DNA of 43,571 bases from Rhodospirillales bacterium (lineage in GTDB: Bacteria; Pseudomonadota; Alphaproteobacteria; Rhodospirillales; Casp-alpha2): the NCBI GenBank assembly GCA_023145215.1, contig JAGLED010000015.1, positions 1-43,571 on the forward strand, written 5' to 3'. A program made the position numbers and the translations under genes. Positions 34,736-42,486 of the stretch are shown here, piece by piece. The first letter of the stretch is position 1; the number at the start of each line of letters is the position of its first letter. The notes below the pieces were generated by a model that worked only from the letters and a program-made list of their open reading frames with translations, did not search any database and was not told the DNA's origin.

Positions 34736-35800
34736 TCAAGTCCCGCCCAACTTCCTGACCGCGCGCCGGGCGGCGTTGGCGACCAGCGGGGACGTGTCGC
34801 GGGCGAGGTCTTCGGCGATGGGCTTCAACGATTTGTCGTCGGAATTCCCAACGGCGATCATCACGTTGCGCAAGAAACGGTCGCGCCCGGTGCGCTTGAT
34901 CGGCGAGCCCGCGAACACCTCTCTGAAAGACGGATCGTCGAGACGCGCCAGATCGCGCAATTTGGGCTGGGTCAGTTCGACCCGGGCCTCCAGCCCCGGT
35001 TCCGACGTCGGTGCTGAGAACTTGGTCCACGGGCAGACCGCCAGACAGTCGTCGCAGCCGTAAACGTGGTTGCCCATTTTATCCATCAACTCGTCGGCGA
35101 TGTCGCCCTTGTGTTCGATGGTCAGGTAGGAAATGCAGCGCGTCGCATCCAATTGATAGGGTTCCGGAAACGCGTCGGTCGGACACGCCCGCAGGCATTT
35201 GTCGCAGGACCCGCAATGATCGGGTTCGGGCGCATCGGGGGGAAGTTCGATGCTCAGGAACACCTCGCCCAGGAACAGCCACGAGCCCTTTTGCCGACTC
35301 ACCAGATTGGTGTGCTTGCCCTGCCAGCCGATCCCGGCGCGTTCGGCAAGCGGCTTTTCCATCACCGGGGCGGTATCGACGAACACCTTGATATCCGATC
35401 CATAGGTTTCGGCGATCCAGCGGCCGAGCTTCTTGAGCCGCTTCTTGACGATGTCGTGATAGTCCTTGCCGCGCGCATAGACGCTAACCGCGCCGCGGTC
35501 CGGCATGTTCACGACCGTCATCGGATCCTGGCCCGGCCCGTAATTGACGCCAAGCACGATGATCGTCCGGACGCTATCCATCAGCTGTCTCGGATGGCCG
35601 CGCCGGCCGTCGTCCCGGGCCATCCAGTCCATGTCGCCGTGATAGCCTTTATCGACGAAATGTTTCAGCGCCTCGATATCCTGAGGCTTCGTTTCCGCAT
35701 CCGTGAAACCGACCGCGTCGAAGCCGAGCGTCAGGGCCTCGTCACGGATTTCCGCCTTGATCACGCGCGGATCGGTCTCAGGGGTCGTGGCAATGGTCAT
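34736..35800 (-). CDS. queG: Epoxyqueuosine reductase
   Basis: A 354-residue cobalamin and double [4Fe-4S] enzyme that performs the last queuosine step, reduction of epoxyqueuosine in tRNA. The first ferredoxin-type cluster motif is CGSCDKCLRACPTDAF and the second is GCDDCLAVCPWTKF, with CISY between. The catalytic aspartate is Asp142 in FVDTAPVMEKPLAERAGIGWQGKHT. A C-terminal HEAT-like segment is present. It starts at ATG 35800. The gene sits between the SUMF1-like gene and the repeat before queC. Its presence confirms that mature queuosine is made. Confidence 0.95.
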   Translation of the reverse strand: MTIATTPETDPRVIKAEIRDEALTLGFDAVGFTDAETKPQDIEALKHFVDKGYHGDMDWMARDDGRRGHPRQLMDSVRTIIVLGVNYGPGQDPMTVVNMPDRGAVSVYARGKDYHDIVKKRLKKLGRWIAETYGSDIKVFVDTAPVMEKPLAERAGIGWQGKHTNLVSRQKGSWLFLGEVFLSIELPPDAPEPDHCGSCDKCLRACPTDAFPEPYQLDATRCISYLTIEHKGDIADELMDKMGNHVYGCDDCLAVCPWTKFSAPTSEPGLEARVELTQPKLRDLARLDDPSFREVFAGSPIKRTGRDRFLRNVMIAVGNSDDKSLKPIAEDLARDTSPLVANAARRAVRKLGGT

Positions 35801-35865
35801 CCGCTCAGCATTATGCTAATGAGCCGCGCAATCAACAGGCCGAGTTGTTCGGCGTCGCGCCTCGT

Positions 35866-35960
35866 GCTTCGAGACGGTGCGTTCCGCACCTCCTCAGCAT
35901 GAGGCTTTTGGGTACATCCTCACCCTGAGGCATCCCGTCAGGGGCCTCGAAGGGTGAGGG
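35866..35960. repeat. Dispersed intergenic hairpin repeat between queG and queC
   Basis: Two adjoining hairpins. The first is GTGCTTCGAGACGGTGCG...CGCACCTCCTCAGCATGAGG. The second is CCTCACCCTGAGG...CCTCGAAGGGTGAGG, with arms CCTCACCCT and AGGGTGAGG. It matches the two-part design of the copy at 29067-29160. A longer in-frame queC start codon at 35954 lies inside this repeat and is rejected. Confidence 0.65.
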
Positions 35961-35974
35961 AAAGAGGAAGAAAC

Positions 35975-36670
35975 ATGAGTACAGCCAAACCGGCGGTGGT
36001 GCTGCTGAGCGGCGGGCTGGATTCCGCGACCGTTCTGGCGATCGCCAAGGATCAGGGCTTCGAGCCGGTGACCCTCACCTTCCGCTACGGCCAGCGCCAC
36101 GCCGCCGAAATCGACGTCGCCGCCCGGCTCGCGAAAAGGAACGGCATCCAACGCCATGTCGTCGCCGATATCGATCTGCGTGCCTTCGGCGGCTCGGCGC
36201 TGACCGCCGATATCGATGTGCCGAAACACCGCTCGGACGCGGAGATCGGCGACGGCATCCCGATCACGTATGTGCCTGCCCGGAACACCGTCTTTTTGTC
36301 CTACGCGCTGGCGCTCGCCGAAACGACGCAGGCGTTCGACGTGTTCATCGGCGTCAACGCGTTGGATTATTCCGGCTATCCCGATTGCCGCCCCGAATTC
36401 GTCAAGGCGTTCGAGGACGTGATGAACCTCGCCACCAAGGCCGGCGTCGAGGGCGCGCGTCCGTTCACCCTGCATACGCCGCTGATCGACATGACCAAGG
36501 CCGACATCGTCACGCGCGGCACCGAACTTGGCGTCGATTACGCAGAGACATTAAGCTGCTATGATCCGACAGCGGATGGGAAGCACTGCGGCGAATGCGA
36601 CGCGTGCCATCTTCGCAAGAAAGGGTTCCGCGAGGCCGGTCTCGACGACCCGACGCCCTACGCCGCCTGA
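35975..36670 (+). CDS. queC: 7-cyano-7-deazaguanine synthase
   Basis: A 231-residue PP-loop ATPase that converts 7-carboxy-7-deazaguanine to preQ0 with ATP and ammonia, between QueE and QueF. The PP-loop SGGLDS (12-17) is present. Zinc ligands near the C-terminus are Cys195, Cys205, Cys208 and Cys211 (HCGECDAC). ATG 35975 has GAGGAAG before it and gives the same length as E. coli QueC. The downstream small secreted gene begins 14 bases after its stop and may be in the same transcript. Confidence 0.96.
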   Translation: MSTAKPAVVLLSGGLDSATVLAIAKDQGFEPVTLTFRYGQRHAAEIDVAARLAKRNGIQRHVVADIDLRAFGGSALTADIDVPKHRSDAEIGDGIPITYVPARNTVFLSYALALAETTQAFDVFIGVNALDYSGYPDCRPEFVKAFEDVMNLATKAGVEGARPFTLHTPLIDMTKADIVTRGTELGVDYAETLSCYDPTADGKHCGECDACHLRKKGFREAGLDDPTPYAA

Positions 36671-36684
36671 GAAGGACTTATATT

Positions 36685-37065
36685 ATGAGAACGCTTCTGA
36701 TTCTGACCGTGCTTCTTTTCGCGGCCCCCGTGGCCCACGCCCAGTCCGCCGAAGGCACGCGAGACGGCATCTACCAGATCGTCAAGGCGACCGACAGCCG
36801 GGTCTGGCGGTTGAATACCCAGACCGGCGAAATCGCGGTATGCACGCTGGACGGCGAGAACCTGGTCTGCACCACCACGTCGGACGCCGCCGACGTGCCG
36901 AAAAAGTCCTATGAGCAGATCGCCGCCGAGCGCAAAGCCGAGGAACAGAAGCGTCAAGCCGAATACCAGGCGCAGCAGGAACGCGAGCTCAAGATCATCG
37001 ACAAGATTCTGGCGCTTTTCCGGGAATTGCTGGCCACCGCCATGGGCAAGTCGGACGGCGGTTGA
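36685..37065 (+). CDS. Small secreted protein of unknown function with coiled-coil tail
   Basis: A 126-residue protein. A signal peptide (MRTLLILTVLLFAAPVAHAQ, cleavage about residue 20) precedes a short beta-rich segment, RVWRLNTQTGEIAVCTL, with two cysteines. A charged helical tail follows (EQIAAERKAEEQKRQAEYQ at about 77-95). GAAGGA stands before ATG 36685. It follows queC closely but has no obvious link to queuosine. It may be an envelope or cell-surface component; no family is recognised. Confidence 0.75.
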   Translation: MRTLLILTVLLFAAPVAHAQSAEGTRDGIYQIVKATDSRVWRLNTQTGEIAVCTLDGENLVCTTTSDAADVPKKSYEQIAAERKAEEQKRQAEYQAQQERELKIIDKILALFRELLATAMGKSDGG

Positions 37066-37084
37066 ACCTCATATCACCTTTGCT

Positions 37085-37113
37085 TTGATTTCCAGAGCCT
37101 TAGACATTATCAC
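37085..37113 (+). promoter_or_regulatory. Weak promoter candidate before the chorismate mutase gene
   Basis: TTGATT (37085-37090) and TATCAC (37108-37113) are spaced by 17 bases, with a start point about 35 bases before ATG 37156. The -10 match is poor, so this is only a candidate. No other promoter-like pair was seen in the 90-base gap. Confidence 0.25.
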
Positions 37114-37155
37114 TACCCGGCCTTTATTTTCGTGTGTCTGGCGGGCATTGGGGTC

Positions 37156-38040
37156 ATGACCGATAAAAAGAAAGCGTTGGCGGCGGTCCGCGAGGAAATC
37201 GACGCCATCGACCAACAAATTCAGGATTTGCTGATCCGGCGTACCGAGGTCGTCGAGAAAGTGCGCGCGATCAAGGAAGGCGAAACCGTCAAGATCCGCC
37301 CGTCGCGCGAAGCCGAGATGATGTACCACATCACGGCGCGCCACCGCGGCAACTTCCCGAAACGTGAACTGTGCCGCATCTGGCGCGAGATCATCGTCGC
37401 GACGCTCAGCTTCGAAGGGCCGTTCTCGGTCGCCGTGGTCGACGTCGACGGCGAGCCCGGCTACTGGGACATGGCGCGCGATCAGTACGGCTCGTTCACC
37501 AAGATGACGCGCTTCAGCTCGGGCCGCGCCGTGGTCGAGGCCGTGCGCAGCCAGGAAGCATCCGTCGGCATCGTGCCGTGGCCGAGCCGCGACGATCCGG
37601 ACCCGTGGTGGCGATACATGGTCTCGCAATCCCCCGACACCCCGAAAGTGATCGCCCGCCTGCCGTTCATCCCCGGCTCCAATATGCGGGGATCCGGCAT
37701 CGAAGCCGCCGTTATCTGCCCCATCGAACAGGAAAAAACCGGCCGCGACCGCTCCATGCTGGCGGTCGAAACGGACACCGAAATCGGCGCCCGCAAGATC
37801 GAGGACGCGCTCAATTCCGCCGGCGTCAGCTCGGCGTTCATTCAGAACTGGCATGACCCGAACCGTCCGCCCGGCTGGATGTACCTGGTCGAAGCGTTCG
37901 GCTTCGTCGACCCGGCCGGCAAGCAATTCCCGCGTTTCATCGACGCCATCGGCAAATCGGCGCAACGGATCATTCATCTGGGTGGCTACGGCACGCCCTT
38001 GGGCGAGCGTGACGTCGCCCCGCCGGAGGGAGACGACTGA
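37156..38040 (+). CDS. Chorismate mutase with degenerate prephenate-dehydratase/ACT-like tail
   Basis: 294 residues. The N-terminal AroQ chorismate mutase domain (about 1-90) shows VREEIDAIDQQIQDLLIRR and VEKVRAIKEG. The rest resembles the dehydratase and ACT parts of a P-protein: SVAVVDVDGEPG, a GIVPW segment where PheA has its VVPIEN, and an ACT-like end IIHLGGYGTPL. The dehydratase TRF motif before the ACT part is replaced by hydrophobic AAVIC, so dehydratase activity is unlikely; a TRF earlier in the protein is at the wrong place. The tail probably folds as a regulatory amino-acid-binding domain. ATG 37156 is preferred to upstream codons. Its stop overlaps the aminotransferase start (TGATG). 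Confidence 0.8.
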   Translation: MTDKKKALAAVREEIDAIDQQIQDLLIRRTEVVEKVRAIKEGETVKIRPSREAEMMYHITARHRGNFPKRELCRIWREIIVATLSFEGPFSVAVVDVDGEPGYWDMARDQYGSFTKMTRFSSGRAVVEAVRSQEASVGIVPWPSRDDPDPWWRYMVSQSPDTPKVIARLPFIPGSNMRGSGIEAAVICPIEQEKTGRDRSMLAVETDTEIGARKIEDALNSAGVSSAFIQNWHDPNRPPGWMYLVEAFGFVDPAGKQFPRFIDAIGKSAQRIIHLGGYGTPLGERDVAPPEGDD

Positions 38041-39152
38041 TGACCGAGCGTCCCGAACCGCGCCCGGGCATCATGGATATCGCCGCCTATGTCGGCGGTG
38101 AATCGTCCATCCCCGGGGTCGACCGCATCATCAAACTGTCGTCGAACGAAGGCCCGTTCGGGCCGAGCCCGCTGGCGTCCAAAGCGCACGAGACCGAGGC
38201 CCAGAACCTGCACCGCTACCCGGACGGCGGCGCGGTCAAGCTGAGGGCCGCCATTGGCGAACGCTACGGCCTCGATCCCGAGAAAATCGTCTGCGGCGCC
38301 GGATCGGACGAACTGATCTCGCTGTTGTGCAAGGCCTACGCCGGGCCGGGCGACGAAGTGCTTTATTCCGAGCACGGGTTTTTGATGTACCCGATTTCCG
38401 CCAAGACCGTCGGCGCGACACCGGTGACCGCACCTGAAGTCGACAAGACCGCCAACGTCGACAATCTTTTGGCTGCCGTCACGGACAAGACCCGCATCCT
38501 GTTCCTCGCCAACCCGAACAACCCGACGGGCACGTACCTGCCGGCCACCGAAGTGAAGCGGCTGCGCGACAACCTGCGTGACGACGTTCTTTTGGTCATC
38601 GACGCGGCGTACGCGGAATACGTCACCGTCGACGATTATTCGGCCGGGATCGAACTGGTGGACGCCGGCGAGAACACCGTCATGACGCGAACGTTTTCGA
38701 AAATCTACGCGCTCGGCGGCGTGCGCCTCGGCTGGTGCTACGCGCCCGCCAACGTGATCGACGTGCTGAACCGCATTCGCGGACCGTTCAACGTCGGTGC
38801 AGCGGCGATGGCCGCCGGGATCGCGGCGATCCAGGATAAAGACTTCGAGGACATGAGCCGCGCGCACAACACCAAGTGGCGCGAATGGACGGCGATTGAG
38901 CTCGGCAAACTCGGCCTGGACGTGACGCCCAGCATCGGCAACTTCCTGCTGGTTTGCTTCAATGCAGACCCGGACCGGGACGCCGCTGCGGCGGACGCGT
39001 TCCTGAAGACCAAGGGGATCGTGGTCAGGCGCATGGGCGGCTACGGCTTCCCGAACTGCCTTCGCATCACCATCGGCCTCGAAGAAGAGATGCGCTCCGT
39101 CGTCGACGCGTTGGCGCAATTCATGGGTAAGAACGCAAGCGGAGCGGCGTGA
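38040..39152 (+). CDS. hisC: Histidinol-phosphate / aromatic aminotransferase
   Basis: A 370-residue fold-type I PLP enzyme. PLP-binding Lys221 lies in TFSKIYALGGVRLGW. Asp188 and Tyr191 (VIDAAYAEY) and ANPNNPTG (157-164) are in the usual places. HisC and aromatic aminotransferases cannot be separated from sequence alone. Being between chorismate mutase and prephenate dehydrogenase, it is likely to transaminate prephenate or phenylalanine/tyrosine precursors, and perhaps histidinol phosphate too. It overlaps the upstream gene by one base and tyrA by one base, so the three are coupled. Confidence 0.88.
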   Translation: MTERPEPRPGIMDIAAYVGGESSIPGVDRIIKLSSNEGPFGPSPLASKAHETEAQNLHRYPDGGAVKLRAAIGERYGLDPEKIVCGAGSDELISLLCKAYAGPGDEVLYSEHGFLMYPISAKTVGATPVTAPEVDKTANVDNLLAAVTDKTRILFLANPNNPTGTYLPATEVKRLRDNLRDDVLLVIDAAYAEYVTVDDYSAGIELVDAGENTVMTRTFSKIYALGGVRLGWCYAPANVIDVLNRIRGPFNVGAAAMAAGIAAIQDKDFEDMSRAHNTKWREWTAIELGKLGLDVTPSIGNFLLVCFNADPDRDAAAADAFLKTKGIVVRRMGGYGFPNCLRITIGLEEEMRSVVDALAQFMGKNASGAA

Positions 39153-40090
39153 TGGCCGAAGCCCCCCTCTTCAAGCGCGTGACACTCATCGGGATCGGGC
39201 TGATCGGCTCGTCGCTCGCGCGCGTCATGCAGCGCGAGAACCTTGCCGGTGAGATCGTGGTTTCGACCCGCAGCGAGCAAACCCTCAAACGCGCCATCGA
39301 ACTGGGCCTTTGCAACCGGGGTACCATGGATGCAGGTGAGGCGGCGAGGGATGCCGACCTCGTCATTATCTGCACCCCCATGGGGGCCTATGAGGCCATC
39401 GGCAAACACATCGCGCCTTTTCTGAAAGAAGGCGCCATCGTTTCCGACGTCGGCTCGGTCAAGATGCCGGTGTTCGAGACCCTGGCCCCGCAACTGCCCG
39501 ATCACGTTCATCTGGTGCCGGGTCATCCGGTCGCGGGCACGGAGCATTCCGGCCCCGACGCCGGGTTCCCGGAACTGTTCAAGGGCCGCTGGACGATCCT
39601 GACGCCGGCTGAAGGCGCCGATGACTCCGCCGTCGAGAAGGTGAAGGAACTCTGGCTCCGCGCCGAAGCAAAGGTCGAAGTGATGGACGCCGGGCACCAC
39701 GACCAGGTGCTGGCGATCACGTCGCATCTGCCACACCTGATTGCCTACACCATCGTCGGCACGGCGACCGATCTGGGCGACGACCTGCAAAAGGAAGTCA
39801 TTCAGTTTTCCGCGTCCGGCTTTCGGGACTTCACGCGCATCGCGGCGTCCGACCCGACCATGTGGCGGGATATCTTTCTGACCAACAAGGAGGCGGTGCT
39901 CGAAGTGCTGGGCCGCTTCGACGAGGACCTGACAGAGCTCAAGCGCGCCATCCGGAAAGGCGACGGGAACACCCTTTTCGAACATTTCACCCGCACCCGC
40001 GCGATCCGCAGGGGCGTCGTCGACGCCCAGCAGGATGACGTGCCGGCGCCGCTTGGCGCGATCCCCGGCCCCTACAGCAACGACGACTGA
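39152..40090 (+). CDS. tyrA: Prephenate/arogenate dehydrogenase
   Basis: A 312-residue NAD(P)-dependent oxidative decarboxylase that makes 4-hydroxyphenylpyruvate or tyrosine from prephenate or arogenate. The nucleotide-binding GIGLIG (14-19) and a family block with VPGHPVAGTEHSGP are visible, as are TSHLPHL and the FRDFTRIAASDP segment. ATG 39152 is taken as the start because GGAG stands 7 bases before it and the codon shares one base with the hisC stop; GTG 39149 is an alternative. The aminotransferase context would suit arogenate. No ACT domain is present. Confidence 0.92.
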   Translation: MAEAPLFKRVTLIGIGLIGSSLARVMQRENLAGEIVVSTRSEQTLKRAIELGLCNRGTMDAGEAARDADLVIICTPMGAYEAIGKHIAPFLKEGAIVSDVGSVKMPVFETLAPQLPDHVHLVPGHPVAGTEHSGPDAGFPELFKGRWTILTPAEGADDSAVEKVKELWLRAEAKVEVMDAGHHDQVLAITSHLPHLIAYTIVGTATDLGDDLQKEVIQFSASGFRDFTRIAASDPTMWRDIFLTNKEAVLEVLGRFDEDLTELKRAIRKGDGNTLFEHFTRTRAIRRGVVDAQQDDVPAPLGAIPGPYSNDD

Positions 40091-40098
40091 GGTCGATC

Positions 40099-40512
40099 AT
40101 GCAGCCCGTTATCGACAGCTTTCTCGCCGGTTTTCCCGTCCTGATGCTGCACTCGTCCGTGACCATCGCCATGCTGGTCGTGGGCATCCTGATTTATATG
40201 TGGATCACGCCCTGGGACGAAGTAAAACTGATCCGAAGCGGCAACACCGCCGCCGCGGTGTCGATGGGGGGCGCAATCATTGGCTTGGCGCTGCCCCTCG
40301 CCTTCGCCATGTCGGCAAGCGTCAGCGTTTATGAGATCCTGGTTTGGGGGCCGGTCACGCTGGCTTTACAGATCGTCGCCTACCGCATCGCCGACGTGGT
40401 CTTGAAGGATGTGCCGAAACGGATCGAACAGGGTGAGATGGGTGCGGCCGTATTGCTCGTCTCCATCAAGCTCGCCGCCGCCGCCATCAACGCCGCCGCC
40501 GTCGCAGGCTAA
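40099..40512 (+). CDS. DUF350-family membrane protein
   Basis: A 137-residue protein with four predicted membrane segments (about 15-35, 50-70, 76-95 and 115-135). The family pattern is seen in NTAAAVSMGGAIIGLALPLAFA and in the second repeat after KRIEQGEMGAAVLLVSIKLAAAAINAA. The function of the family is unknown. It begins 8 bases after tyrA and is followed 3 bases on by a serine-protease gene, so it is likely co-transcribed with both. Confidence 0.85.
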   Translation: MQPVIDSFLAGFPVLMLHSSVTIAMLVVGILIYMWITPWDEVKLIRSGNTAAAVSMGGAIIGLALPLAFAMSASVSVYEILVWGPVTLALQIVAYRIADVVLKDVPKRIEQGEMGAAVLLVSIKLAAAAINAAAVAG

Positions 40513-40515
40513 ACG

Positions 40516-41412
40516 ATGCGCCTTCGCGATATCATCGCGTTGATCGTGATGGGCGTGGTCTTCGCCTTCGGCCAGTTCATGCGCTCGGAACCGGACGCGC
40601 CTGAATCCACCCCGCCTCCATCGGTGGAAAATCCGCGCCGCCCTGCACCCGATATCGACGGCGGGAAACTTTGGGCCGGCGAAACCGAAGACTGGATGAA
40701 CGAAGGGCCGAGCGAACGTTTTCGCCTGACCCCCGACTGGACGGCACCGGAGCGGCGCTCCTTCGTCGACCTGGAGCCCCGCAAGACGAACGGGTCGGGC
40801 ACCGCGTTTTCCGTCGGCGACGGGAAGTGGCTGACGGCGCGCCACGTCACCGACGGCTGTGACGACATCGGCCTTCAGATCGCGTCCCGCAAGGGCATCC
40901 GCGTGACGAACCTGGAAAACCACCCGAACGCCGACGTCACCCTTTTGACGACCAAGACCGGACCACGCCCCTTCCCGCTTGGCGATCAGGTGACCAGGGG
41001 CGACGACGGCTATCTGGTCGGCTTCCCCAAGGGTCGCCCCGGCGCGGTTCACGCCACCAAGATCGGCACCACGGTCCTGCAAGAGCGCGGCAGATATAAG
41101 ACCCGCGAGAGCGCCGACGTGTGGTCGGAGCGGAGCCGCATTCCCGACCGCTTCGACAGCCTGGGCGGGCTATCCGGCGGCCCGGCGTTTTCGGCCGACG
41201 GGCGTCTGGTCGGGGTCGTGCTGGCGGAAGAGCCCCGGCGCGGGCGCGTGATCTCAGCCGAACCGGCGACATTGAGCCACATGATCCAGCGCGCGGGGCA
41301 TATCGGCCAGACAACTGCGGCGGGACCGTTCGACCCGAATGCATATCCCAAGGCCGCGCGCGTCTTGCTCACCTCGCTCCGCGTTGCCAAAGTGCTGTGC
41401 CGGGTGCGTTAG
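40516..41412 (+). CDS. Membrane-anchored trypsin-like serine protease
   Basis: A 298-residue protein with an N-terminal membrane segment (about 5-20) and a Pro-rich linker, then a trypsin-like domain. The probable triad is His110 (WLTARHVTDGC), Asp140 (HPNADVTLL) and Ser220 (GLSGGPAF, with Leu where GNSGGP has Asn). No PDZ domain is seen. It is probably exposed in the periplasm. It begins 3 bases after the DUF350 gene, and the nitronate monooxygenase gene follows 12 bases after its stop. Targets are unknown. Confidence 0.82.
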   Translation: MRLRDIIALIVMGVVFAFGQFMRSEPDAPESTPPPSVENPRRPAPDIDGGKLWAGETEDWMNEGPSERFRLTPDWTAPERRSFVDLEPRKTNGSGTAFSVGDGKWLTARHVTDGCDDIGLQIASRKGIRVTNLENHPNADVTLLTTKTGPRPFPLGDQVTRGDDGYLVGFPKGRPGAVHATKIGTTVLQERGRYKTRESADVWSERSRIPDRFDSLGGLSGGPAFSADGRLVGVVLAEEPRRGRVISAEPATLSHMIQRAGHIGQTTAAGPFDPNAYPKAARVLLTSLRVAKVLCRVR

Positions 41413-41424
41413 AGAGGGGACTGC

Positions 41425-42378
41425 ATGACCGTCGATGAATTGAAGGAACGGCTGAGCCTGCCCGTGATCGGCGCGCCGATGTTTCTGGCGTCCGGCGTCG
41501 ATCTGGTGGTCGCGCAATGCTGCGCCGGTATCGTCGGCGCGTTCCCGGCGCTGAACGCGCGCCCGGCGGAAGAGCTTGAGAACTGGCTGAACGAAATCGA
41601 AGCGCGCCTCGGCGCGTTCGAGCAAGAAACCGGCAACAAGCCTGCGCCCTACGCCGTCAATCTGATCGTCCATAAAACCAACCCGCGTCTGGAAGAAGAT
41701 TTGGCCGTACTGGTGCGCCACAAGGTGCCGTTGGTGATCACCTCGTTGTCCGCGCCCGATCAGGTCGTCGAAGCGGTGCATGGATACGGCGGACTGGTGT
41801 TCCACGACATCACCACGCGGCGTCACGCGGAAAAAGCGGCTGGCGTCGGCGTCGACGGGTTGATCCTGGTCTGCGCCGGGGCGGGCGGACACGCCGGAAG
41901 ATTGAGCCCCTTCGCACTGGTCCCCGAAGTCAAAAGCTTCTACACGGGCGCCGTCGTTCTCGCGGGGGCGATCACGAACGGCGAAGCGGTCCTCGCCGCA
42001 GAAGTCATGGGGGCGGATTTCGCTTATATCGGCTCTGCCTTCATCGCCACCGACGAGAGCATCGCGCCCGAAGATCACAAACGGATGGTCGCCGATCATC
42101 GCGCCGCCGACGTGCTCTATACGCCCTATTTTTCCGGCACGCCCGCGAACTATCTCATCCCCTCGATCGTGGCGTCGGGGGCCGACCTGGAAGAGGCCGA
42201 GGCAGCGCAATCGCGCAAGATGGAGTTCGGTTCGGGATCGTCCAAGGCCAAGGCGTGGAGCGACGTCTGGAGCGCCGGCCAGGGCATCGGCCAGGTCGAG
42301 AGCGTGCAGCCCGCCGCGACGTATATCGAAAAGCTGAAAACCGAGTACGCCGCCGCAAAGGCCAGGATCAGCGGCTAA
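41425..42378 (+). CDS. Nitronate monooxygenase / NAD(P)H-dependent flavin oxidoreductase
   Basis: A 317-residue FMN-dependent TIM-barrel protein of the 2-nitropropane dioxygenase family. LPVIGAPMFLASG at the start, HDITTRRHAEKAAGVGVDGLI and the flavin-binding CAGAGGHAGR in the middle, and AITNGEAVLAAEVMGADFAYIGSAF near the end are typical. It starts at ATG 41425, preceded by GAGAGGGG. Members oxidise alkyl nitronates such as propionate-3-nitronate or reduce enoyl-type substrates, and the exact substrate cannot be told. It is last in the plus-strand run that begins with the chorismate mutase. Confidence 0.85.
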   Translation: MTVDELKERLSLPVIGAPMFLASGVDLVVAQCCAGIVGAFPALNARPAEELENWLNEIEARLGAFEQETGNKPAPYAVNLIVHKTNPRLEEDLAVLVRHKVPLVITSLSAPDQVVEAVHGYGGLVFHDITTRRHAEKAAGVGVDGLILVCAGAGGHAGRLSPFALVPEVKSFYTGAVVLAGAITNGEAVLAAEVMGADFAYIGSAFIATDESIAPEDHKRMVADHRAADVLYTPYFSGTPANYLIPSIVASGADLEEAEAAQSRKMEFGSGSSKAKAWSDVWSAGQGIGQVESVQPAATYIEKLKTEYAAAKARISG

Positions 42379-42385
42379 AATCGGG

Positions 42386-42486
42386 TGTGCTTCGAGAGGC
42401 GGCGGGGACAACCCGGCGCGCCTCAGCATGAGGCTAAAGTTTTTCCTTATCCTGAGGAGACACGAAGCGTCGTCTCAAAGGATGAG
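42386..42486. repeat. Dispersed intergenic hairpin repeat between convergent genes
   Basis: Contains GTGCTTCGAGAGGCGG...CGCCTCAGCATGAGG and then CTTATCCTGAGGAG...GTCTCAAAGGATGAG. The two-part layout is that of the copies at 29067 and 35866, with more divergence. It fills the convergent gap between the nitronate monooxygenase and DUF2125 genes, where it could act as a bidirectional terminator. Confidence 0.6.

Noticed and set aside
37085..37155. Upstream GTG start for the chorismate mutase
   Set aside because: The extra residues MCLAGIGV do not match the AroQ start. ATG 37156 begins directly before the conserved first helix.
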